Made by a program: the position numbers and the translations under genes | Source: Marinobacter maritimus | Lineage (GTDB): Bacteria > Pseudomonadota > Gammaproteobacteria > Pseudomonadales > Oleiphilaceae | DNA length: 64,000 bases | Direction: 5' to 3' | NCBI RefSeq assembly: GCF_007671675.1 | Contig: NZ_VCGW01000002.1 | Span: 868,001 to 932,000 of the forward strand | Notes under the pieces: model-generated | What the model was told of the DNA's origin: nothing | The model's input: only the letters and a program-made list of their open reading frames with translations | The model's database searches: none | Part shown: one piece after another, positions 28,644 to 37,849 of the stretch | Layout: every line of letters starts with the position of its first letter | Position numbering within the stretch: the first letter of the stretch is position 1

Positions 28644-29579
28644 ATGAGAGCCGTATTTCTGGATGCCAGCACGCTTGGCAATGATGTGGATCTGGCGCCT
28701 ATCGAACGCGTTGCAGGTGATGTTGTGAAGCATGGCGCCACGACATCGGCCCAGGTGACGGAGCGGATCCGGGGCTTTGATACCGTGCTGGTGAACAAGG
28801 TTATGCTTACGCGAAAGCACTTTGAAAGCTGCCCGGAGCTGAAAACCATCTCCGTTGTGGCTACCGGGTTGAATAATGTCGACCTGGATGCGGCCAGAGA
28901 ACATGGCATTCAGGTGCTCAATGTGACCAACTACGGCCGCTCAACGGTGGCGCAGCACACCATGGCGCTGATGCTGGCATTGGCAACACGGCTATTGGAT
29001 TACGATCGCGACGTGCGGGCAGGGCGCTGGGCGCAAAGCGACATGTTCTGCCTGATGGATCACCCGATTATGGAGCTGGAAGGCCGTACCCTGGGTATTC
29101 TTGGTTACGGGGATCTCGGGCAAGGCGTTGCCGAGCGGGCCAAGGCATTTGGCATGAATATTCTGTTGGGCGCACGCCCGGGGCAGTCAGCAGGTGAAAC
29201 CGACGGTTATGCCAGGCTCCCGTTGGAGGAACTCCTGCCCAAGGTAGATGTTCTCTCGCTTCACTGCCTGCTCACCGACGAAACCCGGAACCTGATTGGT
29301 GCCCGGGAGTTGCAGATGATGAAGCCGGATGCCCTGGTGATAAACACCAGCCGTGGTGGTCTGGTGGATGAGGAGGCTCTGGCCCACGCGCTGCGTAACC
29401 GCGTTATTGGCGGCGCCGGGTTTGATGTCTTGACCGAGGAGCCACCGCGCAATGGCAACCCTCTGCTTGCGGGTGATATTCCGAACCTGATCATAACGCC
29501 GCACTCGGCTTGGGCCAGCCGCGAAGCGCGCCAGCGGATTGTGGACATCACAGCGCAAAATCTCGCGTCGATTTCGTGA
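28644..29579 (+). CDS. D-2-hydroxyacid dehydrogenase (hydroxypyruvate reductase-like)
   Basis: A 311-residue NAD(P)-dependent dehydrogenase. The Rossmann motif is GYGDLG (154-159). The catalytic triad of the family is visible as R237 (NTSRGGL), E266 (LTEEPP) and H287 (TPHSAW). The ATG at 28644 follows GAGGGAG. Relatives reduce hydroxypyruvate or glyoxylate (HprA type), or act on other 2-oxo acids; the substrate is not fixed by sequence. Single gene, with a 255-bp gap after it. Confidence 0.9.
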   Translation: MRAVFLDASTLGNDVDLAPIERVAGDVVKHGATTSAQVTERIRGFDTVLVNKVMLTRKHFESCPELKTISVVATGLNNVDLDAAREHGIQVLNVTNYGRSTVAQHTMALMLALATRLLDYDRDVRAGRWAQSDMFCLMDHPIMELEGRTLGILGYGDLGQGVAERAKAFGMNILLGARPGQSAGETDGYARLPLEELLPKVDVLSLHCLLTDETRNLIGARELQMMKPDALVINTSRGGLVDEEALAHALRNRVIGGAGFDVLTEEPPRNGNPLLAGDIPNLIITPHSAWASREARQRIVDITAQNLASIS

Positions 29580-29834
29580 ATCGGCAGAAGTTCCTCATGA
29601 TCTGGCCGGTTTCCGAACTGTCAATAATTCCTGGTTGCAGTTCGTGTAGCGATTTGTTGAAGGCAATGTAAAACGTTGCAATAAAGATTGGTGCACTCCT
29701 ATCAAACAGGATGCTTTCAATTTAGGTTAAGGCTCTGTAAGTATTTGGTAATGTCTCGGCGGATATTGGCACAGAAAGGGCTTGGCCCTGCTTTGCGGAA
29801 AATCCGGCCAGCAGCAGCTTCAGGGAGTAACTGC

Positions 29835-31343
29835 GTGAAAGCATTTAAACGTTTGGTGCTGACGTTCGGAGTGGTAGCACTTGTTTCCGGGTGTTCCTCA
29901 TACCAACACCGCAATCAGATGGCATCATTCAACACAGCCTATTCCTCCGGCGATTACGAATCAGCCTTGAAAGCGGTGAGTTTTAATGTCAGTGAAGGCA
30001 AGCCTGTCGATTCTGAGGGCAGGCTGCTTGAGCTTCTACACCAGGGCGAGATGTACCGCCTGACGGGGCATTACGAGGAGTCGGCCGAGGCATACGACCT
30101 GGCAGAAGAAGGGATGAAATACCTGGATACAGAGGGGGTGCTGGAGAGCGCGGCAGAAGGATTTATGGCCGTGATGGTTAACGACTCGCAGCGCGACTAT
30201 GAGGCGTTGATGTCCGAGGCTGTTCTGGTCAACACCTATAAAGGACTGGCGTTCCTTGCGGCGGGCAATAACGAGTACGCCCGGATTGAGTTTAACCGAG
30301 CCAACGAACGCACCCGGCGAGCCGTTGACTACTTCCGTGAAGAAATCTCAGAACAACAGGCTGCGCTTGAGAAAGAGGCCCGGGATGAAGAAAGCAAAGC
30401 CTCAATGGTACGCGACAGTCTTGAAAGTGAGGGGTTTCAGGCGGCAATTACGGATCATTACGGAGCAGCTTCAAGCTGGTCAGTTTTCCCCGAATTCATC
30501 GTTCCCTCAAGCACCTACCTTCACGGTATGTACTTCCTTGCTAATGCCACAACTGGTGCGGATTATGAGCGCGCTGCTACTTCGCTAAAACGAGTGGCGC
30601 AGATGAGCCCTGAAAGCTCTGTATTGAAAGCCGATGCAGAGTTGGCAATAAACCTCGCTTCTGGCAAGCAACGCCCTTCAGGTTTGCCTGCCCAAGTCTG
30701 GGTCGTTTATGAAAATGGGTTGGGGCCGGTTCTGCAGGAAGAGCGCTTTGATGTTCCGCTGTTGCTGTTTCATGGGAATCAGCAGGCGCCCGCGTATATA
30801 GGTATTGCGCTGCCAAAGTACGCTCAGCGCGCAGTCGTGCCCGGAAGCCTCGGAGTGGTGAATGATACTGGGGAAATTGTCCAGACTGAGCGGATTTCCG
30901 ATATGGGTACGGTTATTCGAACCGAAATGAAAGAGCGGTTTACTGGCGTACTTACCAGGGCGGTAACCTCAGCGGTCATCAAAGCAGTCATTCAGAATGA
31001 GGCAGCAGAGCGGTTTGGAGCGTTAGGCCAGTTAGGTGCTGCGGCACTTGCGGTCGCAACCACTCAGGCCGATCTGCGGGGCTGGCAGGCAATGCCCGAT
31101 CACTGGCAGGCGGCCCGTATTGACCGGCCGGAGAGTGGAAGCCTGACTCTGTTGGATAATCGGGGTGAGATCCTGGGTAAAGTGGAAATCCCAGAGCAGC
31201 CGTTCACCCTGGTGTATGTAAAACGGCCTACAATACTGGCCCCGGCTACTGTTATTACAATGGATTTGCAGGGTGGGAGTAAGGCGGCGTTTGCCCGCCT
31301 GCCGGAACAGCCTGAGTCCGCCCAGGTTTCCGGTATTCAATAA
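29835..31343 (+). CDS. Lipoprotein of the COG3014 type (TPR-like), first gene of an envelope operon
   Basis: A 502-residue predicted lipoprotein with lipobox LVSGC (cysteine about 20). The frame is open upstream, but the GTG at 29835 follows AGGGAG and gives a normal lipoprotein signal, while the upstream extension would bury it. The N-terminal half has TPR-like helical repeats (YSSGDYESALKAV; LTGHYEESAEAYDLAEEG); the C-terminal half is mixed. From memory it matches COG3014, found beside YcfL and LpoB-like genes, as here. Likely outer-membrane, periplasm-facing; function unknown. Confidence 0.8.
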   Translation: MKAFKRLVLTFGVVALVSGCSSYQHRNQMASFNTAYSSGDYESALKAVSFNVSEGKPVDSEGRLLELLHQGEMYRLTGHYEESAEAYDLAEEGMKYLDTEGVLESAAEGFMAVMVNDSQRDYEALMSEAVLVNTYKGLAFLAAGNNEYARIEFNRANERTRRAVDYFREEISEQQAALEKEARDEESKASMVRDSLESEGFQAAITDHYGAASSWSVFPEFIVPSSTYLHGMYFLANATTGADYERAATSLKRVAQMSPESSVLKADAELAINLASGKQRPSGLPAQVWVVYENGLGPVLQEERFDVPLLLFHGNQQAPAYIGIALPKYAQRAVVPGSLGVVNDTGEIVQTERISDMGTVIRTEMKERFTGVLTRAVTSAVIKAVIQNEAAERFGALGQLGAAALAVATTQADLRGWQAMPDHWQAARIDRPESGSLTLLDNRGEILGKVEIPEQPFTLVYVKRPTILAPATVITMDLQGGSKAAFARLPEQPESAQVSGIQ

Positions 31344-31385
31344 TCGATAACCGGTACAACCCATCAAAACGACAGGACGTGCGTT

Positions 31386-31778
31386 ATGAAAAGGATATTG
31401 TTTGCCAGCATGCTGGTACTTGGTCTGGCGGGCTGCGCTGCTCAGCCCGAAACCACCAGTTCGTTGATCGACAGGCAGGAGCTGAAGGTAGATCCGGAAA
31501 TCATCTACACCATGAATGTGACCGAGCTCTTTGAAGAGCGCCTGGCTCAGACCGGTGGCGAAAGCCTCCTGCAAGTGCAGTTTGCGGTTGAGGCGAGGTC
31601 TGATGCAGAGCTTGCCTGGAAAGTTACCTGGTTTGATGCCACTGGCATGACGGTTAAAGGTGTCGGTGAAGGTTATCGCAAGGCTTCATTGCTGACCGGC
31701 CAGACACGTTACTTCAAGGCAACAGCTCCCCATGCTCGAGTCGTCAGTTACCAGTTGCATCTTCGCGAACCTAAATAG
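31386..31778 (+). CDS. YcfL-family lipoprotein
   Basis: A 130-residue lipoprotein with lipobox GLAGC (cysteine 17). The remainder resembles YcfL/DUF1425: a short beta-rich domain with LLQVQFAVEARSDAELAWKVTWFD (key part VQFAVEARSD) and a C-terminal QLHLREPK strand. It starts 42 bp after the COG3014 gene and ends 12 bp before the LpoB-like gene. In E. coli ycfL also neighbours lpoB, so the partnership is conserved. Function unknown. Confidence 0.85.
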   Translation: MKRILFASMLVLGLAGCAAQPETTSSLIDRQELKVDPEIIYTMNVTELFEERLAQTGGESLLQVQFAVEARSDAELAWKVTWFDATGMTVKGVGEGYRKASLLTGQTRYFKATAPHARVVSYQLHLREPK

Positions 31779-31790
31779 AAGGAAAATCCA

Positions 31791-32393
31791 ATGCTCATTC
31801 GTACCATTGCAATCTCTTTAAGTCTTTCGGTTCTTGCTGGCTGTGCCGCGCCTACCCGCTACATTGATCCAGCTGCTGACGATGGCCCTGTCGCGATGAC
31901 CATGGATTACCGGGATTTTGAAAAAGCGGCGACTGACTCCGTGGAAGACATGCTCGCGAGCGGAGCTGTGAATAACCCGAATGGCGGCCGGTACATCATG
32001 GTTGTAAGCCGTATTACTAACGACACAATGCAGCGTATTGATACCGATCAGCTCACCAAGAAAATCCGTGTGGCTCTGCTGCGATCAGGCAAAGTTGTTA
32101 CCACCACGGCGGTCGGCCTCAATGGCGCTGAAGATGAAATGAGCATGAAAGCTCGTGAGCTGCGCGATTCCGAGGAATTCGATCAATCTGGTGTGCAGCG
32201 TAAAGGTACGCTCCAGGCGCCTGATCTCAGCTTGTCCGGAAAAATCCTGCAACGCAATCACCGGGTCGGTAAAGAGCAGCAAGTGGAGTATTACATTCAA
32301 CTTTCGCTGACAGATCTTGCTTCTGGCCTGGCCTTCTGGGAAGGCGAAACGCCCATCATCAAGCGCGGCTCTGATAGCTCCGTTTCCTGGTAA
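31791..32393 (+). CDS. LpoB-like penicillin-binding protein activator
   Basis: A 200-residue lipoprotein with lipobox VLAGC (cysteine about 17). The fold is that of LpoB/CsgG N-terminal-like proteins: FEKAATDSVEDMLASG, then a strand with YIMVVSRITNDT, and a late LAFWEGETPIIK segment. LpoB activates PBP1b in enterobacteria; whether this homologue does so is inferred from family only. It is the third gene of the operon, with a tight 12-bp spacing. Confidence 0.85.
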   Translation: MLIRTIAISLSLSVLAGCAAPTRYIDPAADDGPVAMTMDYRDFEKAATDSVEDMLASGAVNNPNGGRYIMVVSRITNDTMQRIDTDQLTKKIRVALLRSGKVVTTTAVGLNGAEDEMSMKARELRDSEEFDQSGVQRKGTLQAPDLSLSGKILQRNHRVGKEQQVEYYIQLSLTDLASGLAFWEGETPIIKRGSDSSVSW

Positions 32394-32413
32394 AAAAACA
32401 AGGCATTATCACC

Positions 32414-33820
32414 ATGGCATTTCGTAAAACCCTGTTGTCGCTATTGATTGCCGGTACCGTCTCTATTGCCCCCGCAATCTCAACGTCTGTACTTGCTGAT
32501 GAAAATCTTTCATCGCAAGCTCAAGCTGCTGAAAAAGACGCCCGAAAGACACCTCCTTCACCGTTCATGGCGGTATCCGAGGTAGATCCCGGCAATGAAA
32601 AAGTTGAAGAGTTTCTGGATGCCCGAGGCTGGGCCCGCGGCGAGTCGGCAAACAATCCGGGTGGCGGGACGCTGGTTGTCGCAAGTCAGGCTATCAGCGC
32701 AGACCCCACCAGCATATCCTTCAGCGAAGCCCGGATTCTGGCAACAGAAGAAGCCTTCCTTCAGGCCATGGGTGAATTGGTGTCCCAAGACGCCGTAACC
32801 GTGGGCGTATCCATGGCAGATCGTTTTCTGAAAGATGATCTGCCGGAAGATGTCCGCGACACCACCAGCCTCGATGCACTCGGTAAGGCCGTGGCGAGCC
32901 GTGCAGCAGAGTTAACGGTGCAAGGCCTGAACGCTCTGCTGAAAGAGCTGGGTACAGACCCCTCCAGCCTGCCTGAAATGACCGTTGCTGAACGCACAGA
33001 CATGATCTACGACGAGTTCGTTACCGAAACAACCTGGCGTGCGATGGGGCAGCTGTCGGGTGTGGGTGTGTTTGGTGTGATTGAAGAGGTGGGCGGCGAC
33101 GGCCCGGTTAACAACGGGCGCATGAGCGTGGTTGTGGTCAAGGCAAATCGTTTTAACGAGTTTGGTCGCCAACTGCGTACGGGTGATGTTGCTCCCGGGC
33201 AGGCTATCCCCGTAGACGATATTCAGGCTCGCTTGAAGCCGCAGTTAAAAGAAGGGGTGCCCATGCTTGGTTATTTCGGCGCCCAACCCGTGGTTGACGC
33301 CGAAGGCCGCTACGGTTTGCTTTCGTTTGGTATGGCGGGCCCCCAGCTGGTGCGCGGAACCATGGACGAGTTTGAGATTACGAGCGAGCTCGAAGCGTCC
33401 AAGGAAACTGCAAAGCTGATGGCCGATGCCTGGCTTGCTCAGTTTGCATCGATGACGGTACAAGGCCAGAAAGAGTCGACTAAGCGCAAGCTGAACCAGA
33501 AAGTGAAAGAAACCCGCGGCGATGGCAGGGTCGAAATAAAAACAACCCAAGGCATTGGCAAGATGGTTAATAACATTCTTGAGTCGGAAGCCACCGCCCG
33601 CCTTCAGGGCGTACAGACCATTGCCGAATGGAATGCTGTTGATCCCGCTACCGGCCATCCCTATCTTGGCTATGTGAAGTACTGGTCACCGCAGACCTCC
33701 GCCAAAGCTCAGGGCCTGAATAAAAAGGCGGCCGCAAAGCCTGCGGTGTCAGAATCTGGTCAAAACCAGGGTGAAACCAAGCGGACAACACGAAGCACGG
33801 GCTCCTTCGGAGAGTGGTAA
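32414..33820 (+). CDS. Exported protein of unknown function (DUF6844-like)
   Basis: A 468-residue protein with a signal peptide (cleavage near VLA-DE, about residue 28) and no further membrane segment, so periplasmic. The middle contains the conserved-looking stretch GWARGESANNPGGGTLVVASQAIS (core GESANNPGGGT) and a long mixed alpha/beta domain. The C-terminus is rich in charged and polar residues and ends GSFGEW. From memory it resembles DUF6844 proteins that sit in the same LpoB/YcfL operon. Its stop overlaps the next start by one base. Confidence 0.75.
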   Translation: MAFRKTLLSLLIAGTVSIAPAISTSVLADENLSSQAQAAEKDARKTPPSPFMAVSEVDPGNEKVEEFLDARGWARGESANNPGGGTLVVASQAISADPTSISFSEARILATEEAFLQAMGELVSQDAVTVGVSMADRFLKDDLPEDVRDTTSLDALGKAVASRAAELTVQGLNALLKELGTDPSSLPEMTVAERTDMIYDEFVTETTWRAMGQLSGVGVFGVIEEVGGDGPVNNGRMSVVVVKANRFNEFGRQLRTGDVAPGQAIPVDDIQARLKPQLKEGVPMLGYFGAQPVVDAEGRYGLLSFGMAGPQLVRGTMDEFEITSELEASKETAKLMADAWLAQFASMTVQGQKESTKRKLNQKVKETRGDGRVEIKTTQGIGKMVNNILESEATARLQGVQTIAEWNAVDPATGHPYLGYVKYWSPQTSAKAQGLNKKAAAKPAVSESGQNQGETKRTTRSTGSFGEW

Positions 33821-35085
33821 TGAAAGGACTTCTTTTGGTTTTGTTAAGCCTTTTTCCGGTTGCGGCACTTGCTGCAACCGAGATCCGCACGGTGGCTGCC
33901 GAGGCGACCGGAATTGACAGGGAACAGGCGGTTTACAATGCGTTGGGCGAAGCCGTTCGTCAGGTGCGTGGGGCGCAGATAAGTGCAAGCCGGCAAGTGC
34001 GCAGCGCACTCGCAAGAGTAAGCCAGCGCAACAACGATGGTAGCGAGTCCAGTACCACTGTGTCCTCTGGCCAGAAGAGCGAAACCCGTGTGGCTTCAAG
34101 CGGATTAATCTCAGGCTACCGCATTCTTTCCGTGACAAATACCGGTGATGGCAGCGGTAAACTTGCACGGCTTGAGGTGGATGTTCCCGTGTACAAGGCG
34201 CCGGGATCATCTGCACAAGACAACCGTTGGCGTATGGCAGTCCACCCGGTTGAAACGGCTCACGGCAGTTATACAGTCGACCGAACCCCGTTATCGGCAG
34301 AGGAGGTTTCCCGGCGTTTTACCCACTCAATTTCCGATGCGTTGACCCAGTCACGGCGCTTTGCAGTGCTGGCAAGAGATAGTGAGGATGCGATCTCTAA
34401 CGAGCGCCACCGCATGGCCGGCACGGATGTGCCGGTGTCCGAGAAAGCGATGCTGGGTAATACTCTCGGTGCAGAATATCTGGTAGTGACCCGTATAGCG
34501 GATTTGTCGCTGGGTTCCAGGCAGCAAGTCAGCACTCTAACCGGTGAAAAAAGCACCATCGCGACCGGATCCGCGGTTTTGGAGATTCGCGTTGTTGTTC
34601 CAGCAACGGGGGGAATTGTCTGGAGTCAGACTTTGAATGCCACGGCTACGACATTGGGTTTGACGCTCGATGGCACCCGCCATTCGGTTCAGAAGGTCTT
34701 TGACCGGATCGGCGGTGAAGTCGCCTTGAGAGTCATTGATGCAGTCTGGCCGCCGTTAGTGGAAAAACAGCAAGGTGGAGAGCTAGTCGTCAATATGGGC
34801 GGGAATCTCATGGCGGTTGGCGATACCTGGGAGGTGTTCAAGCTCGGTGATGTGGTTCGGAACAGCCATACACGGGGTGGGCTTGGGCGGGAAGAACAAC
34901 GTATTGCCACAGTCGAAATCACTCGCAGTACCCCTAAGATGGCGTATGCCAAAGTCATTGATGGAAGCGTCGAGGGAAGCGGGCATGTTTTGCGTCGTAG
35001 TGCTTATTCGTCCGCAAGCGAAAGCGCTGCGGAGAAGGTGCGTGGCACCAGAAAGCGCACATGCCTACCTGTTGATCCATGCTGA
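33820..35085 (+). CDS. Exported protein, FlgT/CsgG-like, last gene of envelope operon
   Basis: A 421-residue periplasmic protein with a signal peptide ending at ALA-AT (about residue 18). The early domain (EIRTVAAEATGIDREQAVYNALGEAVRQV) is the alpha/beta type found in flagellar assembly protein T and LPP20-like proteins. A CsgG-like middle follows (GAEYLVVTRIADL), then a C-terminal beta domain that resembles FlgT-C. No flagellar genes are nearby, so flagellar function is doubtful. It starts within the stop codon of the preceding gene (TAATG). Confidence 0.75.
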   Translation: MKGLLLVLLSLFPVAALAATEIRTVAAEATGIDREQAVYNALGEAVRQVRGAQISASRQVRSALARVSQRNNDGSESSTTVSSGQKSETRVASSGLISGYRILSVTNTGDGSGKLARLEVDVPVYKAPGSSAQDNRWRMAVHPVETAHGSYTVDRTPLSAEEVSRRFTHSISDALTQSRRFAVLARDSEDAISNERHRMAGTDVPVSEKAMLGNTLGAEYLVVTRIADLSLGSRQQVSTLTGEKSTIATGSAVLEIRVVVPATGGIVWSQTLNATATTLGLTLDGTRHSVQKVFDRIGGEVALRVIDAVWPPLVEKQQGGELVVNMGGNLMAVGDTWEVFKLGDVVRNSHTRGGLGREEQRIATVEITRSTPKMAYAKVIDGSVEGSGHVLRRSAYSSASESAAEKVRGTRKRTCLPVDPC

Positions 35086-35108
35086 TGTAGAAAGGAAGTT
35101 GTCAGAAT

Positions 35109-35135
35109 GCCTGACCCGCCATGCGGGGGTCAGGC
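35109..35135 (+). terminator. Strong stem-loop after the envelope operon
   Basis: GCCTGACCC (35109-35117) pairs perfectly with GGGTCAGGC (35127-35135) around a 9-nt loop, 24 bp past the stop codon of the last operon gene. No T tract follows, so it may be a 3' stabiliser or a Rho-dependent end. The rest of the 298-bp gap to the next start holds no gene I can support. Confidence 0.5.
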
Positions 35136-35383
35136 GACACCTGCATTAACCATTCGTGGAATGTCGAAGTCCCTCCTGCTAGGCAGATCGCCTCCGGTAT
35201 TTATCAAAGTCTTCCGTTCGAAGGCTCACTGTTGCAATCGAATTGCGGAATCACGAAGTCGTCGAATATCAATATGGCTGTATTGAGAGCGCTGCCTCGC
35301 AAAAAGCGCTTAATCAGTCATACTTGGTGGAAATCGGATATCTGACTGATAATCTGAACAAAACAGGAACAACAGGATTTAAC

Positions 35384-36718
35384 GTGGCTTCCTTCCAATT
35401 CAAAGAACGCCTCCAGGCTGCAGAAACCTGGATTCTGGCAAACCCGAACCCTCCCCGTAGCTGGCCATGGACTTGGCTGTACAAGGTTGGGCGCTCCGTT
35501 TATGCGCTGATACGGGATGTTATCAGCGGCCAGCTAACGCTGCATGCCATGAGTCTGGTCTACACCACGCTGCTCAGCATTGTGCCTTTGCTGGCTCTGA
35601 GTTTCTCGGTGCTCAAAGCCTTGGGTGTGCATCAGCGCATGGAGCCGTTCCTGTTCCAGTTCTTCCAGCCCATGGGTCCCGAGGGCGTCGAAATGGCCGA
35701 GCGTATCTTGGGCTTTGTGGACAACATGAAAGTGGGTGTTCTGGGCTCCGTTGGATTGGCTTTGCTGGTATATACCGTTGTGTCGCTGGTGCAGAAAATC
35801 GAGCGCTCGTTCAATATGATCTGGCGGGTGCCGGAAATGCGCTCCGTTGCGCAGAGGTTCAGCAACTACCTGAGTGTTATTATGGTCGGGCCGCTGTTGA
35901 TGGTCTCGGCTATTGGTGTCAGTGCGACCATTTTCTCGTCCGCTTTTGTGCAGACGCTTATCGCCATTGAGCCATTTGGTTCGTTGATACTTGTGGCCAG
36001 CCGCTTTACGCCGTTCTTTCTTGTGGTGGGTGCATTCACGTTTGTTTACGTGTTTATGCCCAATACCCGAGTCAAGCTCAGGTGTGCGTTCATTGGTGGC
36101 CTGGTTGCCGGGGTTTCCTGGCAGGCGGGCGGGATACTGTTTGCGTCCTTTGTGGCCGGCTCGGCCAAGTACGCAGCTATATACTCCAGCTTTGCCATCG
36201 GCATTATCATGCTGATCTGGATCTACCTGAACTGGATGATCCTTCTTCTGGGGGCAAGCCTGGCGTTCTACCTGCAAAACCCGGGTGCTGTTGCCAAGCG
36301 CAGCCACGTTCAATTATCGCCAGAACTGCAGGAGAAGGTTGCGCTGGCAATGATGTGGCTCGTAGCGCGCCCGTTCAGCGAGGGTGCGAAAGCGCCGCAG
36401 CAGGAGGCTCTCGAACAAACATTGCGGGTTCCCGGTGAGGTAACACGCGGTGTCAGCGACAAACTGATTCGTGCGGGTTTGCTGTCATTGGCGGGCAAGC
36501 AGGGCGACCAGCTTGTGCCTGGGCGGGCTCTTGATCTGATTACGGTCGGTAATGTGCTTGAGGTGGTGCGCCACGATGAGGATCGTGTTGTTGACCGCTT
36601 GCCGCCGGTATTTCCAGTCGAACTGCTCAAGGGCGAGCGCAAAAACGAATCCACTACGTTTGCGACGTTACTGAAAGGCGGTGCGAGCTCGGAGGTTAAC
36701 CCCGGGCTCCCTCACTGA
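35384..36718 (+). CDS. YihY/BrkB-family inner-membrane protein
   Basis: A 444-residue protein with about six membrane helices in the YihY/BrkB fold (TLHAMSLVYTTLLSIVPLLAL opening; VFMPNTRVKLRCAFIGGLVAG; AIYSSFAIGIIMLIWIYLNW). The C-terminal 130 residues form a winged-helix-like cytoplasmic domain. Old annotations as ribonuclease BN are wrong for this family. The frame is open upstream, but the GTG at 35384 with ACAGGA in front gives the normal N-terminus. Its 3' end overlaps the convergent HDOD gene by 23 bp. Confidence 0.88.
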   Translation: MASFQFKERLQAAETWILANPNPPRSWPWTWLYKVGRSVYALIRDVISGQLTLHAMSLVYTTLLSIVPLLALSFSVLKALGVHQRMEPFLFQFFQPMGPEGVEMAERILGFVDNMKVGVLGSVGLALLVYTVVSLVQKIERSFNMIWRVPEMRSVAQRFSNYLSVIMVGPLLMVSAIGVSATIFSSAFVQTLIAIEPFGSLILVASRFTPFFLVVGAFTFVYVFMPNTRVKLRCAFIGGLVAGVSWQAGGILFASFVAGSAKYAAIYSSFAIGIIMLIWIYLNWMILLLGASLAFYLQNPGAVAKRSHVQLSPELQEKVALAMMWLVARPFSEGAKAPQQEALEQTLRVPGEVTRGVSDKLIRAGLLSLAGKQGDQLVPGRALDLITVGNVLEVVRHDEDRVVDRLPPVFPVELLKGERKNESTTFATLLKGGASSEVNPGLPH

Positions 36719-37739
36719 GGCCCGCCTTCAGGGCCGCTCTCACGCGACGGGTTTGTTCCGGGGTAAGCTGCACGATTTTACCCAGATCTTCTTCAGGCAG
36801 ATTTCGCTGATGGGCATGGCGCAAAACTTCGCGGCTGCCTACCACTATACCGTCGCTCAGAGTGGTCTGTTCCTGCTCGGGGGCAGGGCGCTCTGCCATC
36901 ATGAGGTAAGCGTGGTACTTGGGTGGCAGGTTCCACTCGCTGGCAATCAGCTGGCAGGCAACCCATTGGTAGCGTGTAAGTGCATGGCGAATCAGCGCGG
37001 CGTCGGGTTCTCCGGCCCCTGCCTGTGCCCGGCAAATGCGCTGGAGTTCCCTGCGAATCGTTATATAGGAAAGTGCTGGCAGCAAACCGGCGGTAAAAAA
37101 TGCGCTCGCATCTTCATTGCGAAGCTTGGCTATAAACTCGGCAGCACGGGCGCAGGTCAGGCCCCAGATCCAGGCCCTCTGGGCAAACAGCGCTTCCCGG
37201 CTGTTACGGGCGGCCATCATCGGGCGCATAACCGCAGCCGCGATCACATTCCGGATGCCGTCCATGCCGAGAATGAATACGGCTTGGTCCACAGACTCAA
37301 TGGTGTAATCTCCGGTGCGGAAATAGGGGCTGTTGGCAACCTGCAGGATCTGATCCGTTAACGCGGGATCGCCAAGAATAATCTGAGTCAGCTTATGGCG
37401 GTCGACGCCTTCATCCGAGAGCGCTTTCATTAGCATGGGCAGCGTCATGGGCCGCCTCGGCACCTCTTCCATCTTGCTTTCTGTAAGGCGGGTATGAAGC
37501 TCCTGAAGTGCGGCGTTCGACGGGTCCAACTCTGCTCGCAGGTTTGAAGGCCCAGTGTCCAGAAGCCAGCAAAAAAGGTTCTCCTCAAGCTGCAGCGTAA
37601 GCTCCCGCGCGTTTTCTGATGCTTTGTCTTGCTCGGTGGTTTTGGCAGGATTAAACAGCCGGGCTTCTGATGAAACCGGAGGAGGTGGCGGTTCCGCTTT
37701 TTTGAAAAAACCTGCAATCCAGGATAAGAAGCCTGACAT
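36696..37739 (-). CDS. HDOD-domain protein
   Basis: A 347-residue soluble protein. After a Pro-rich linker (EPPPPPVSSE near 16-25), an HDOD domain spans about 95-300 with RRPMTLPMLMKALSDEG and ILGDPALTDQILQVANSPYF, then a helical C-terminus. HDOD proteins lack the full HD catalytic set and act in signalling, often with c-di-GMP or stress circuits. The gene is convergent with and overlaps the yihY-like gene. The role is unknown. Confidence 0.87.
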   Translation of the reverse strand: MSGFLSWIAGFFKKAEPPPPPVSSEARLFNPAKTTEQDKASENARELTLQLEENLFCWLLDTGPSNLRAELDPSNAALQELHTRLTESKMEEVPRRPMTLPMLMKALSDEGVDRHKLTQIILGDPALTDQILQVANSPYFRTGDYTIESVDQAVFILGMDGIRNVIAAAVMRPMMAARNSREALFAQRAWIWGLTCARAAEFIAKLRNEDASAFFTAGLLPALSYITIRRELQRICRAQAGAGEPDAALIRHALTRYQWVACQLIASEWNLPPKYHAYLMMAERPAPEQEQTTLSDGIVVGSREVLRHAHQRNLPEEDLGKIVQLTPEQTRRVRAALKAGLSEGARG

Positions 37740-37849
37740 CCGCTACCTCCCGGTCAATCAGTCGTGAAAGAGTACGCACCCGTATCCACGCAGTATAGAG
37801 ATCGGCCGCTGGCTTGCACAGGTTAAACACCTTGCGGCTAGCAAACTGT

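Noticed and set aside
35384..36718. Ribonuclease BN function for the YihY-like protein
   Set aside because: It is a polytopic membrane protein without the metallo-beta-lactamase motifs of true RNase BN/Z; the old name is a misannotation.
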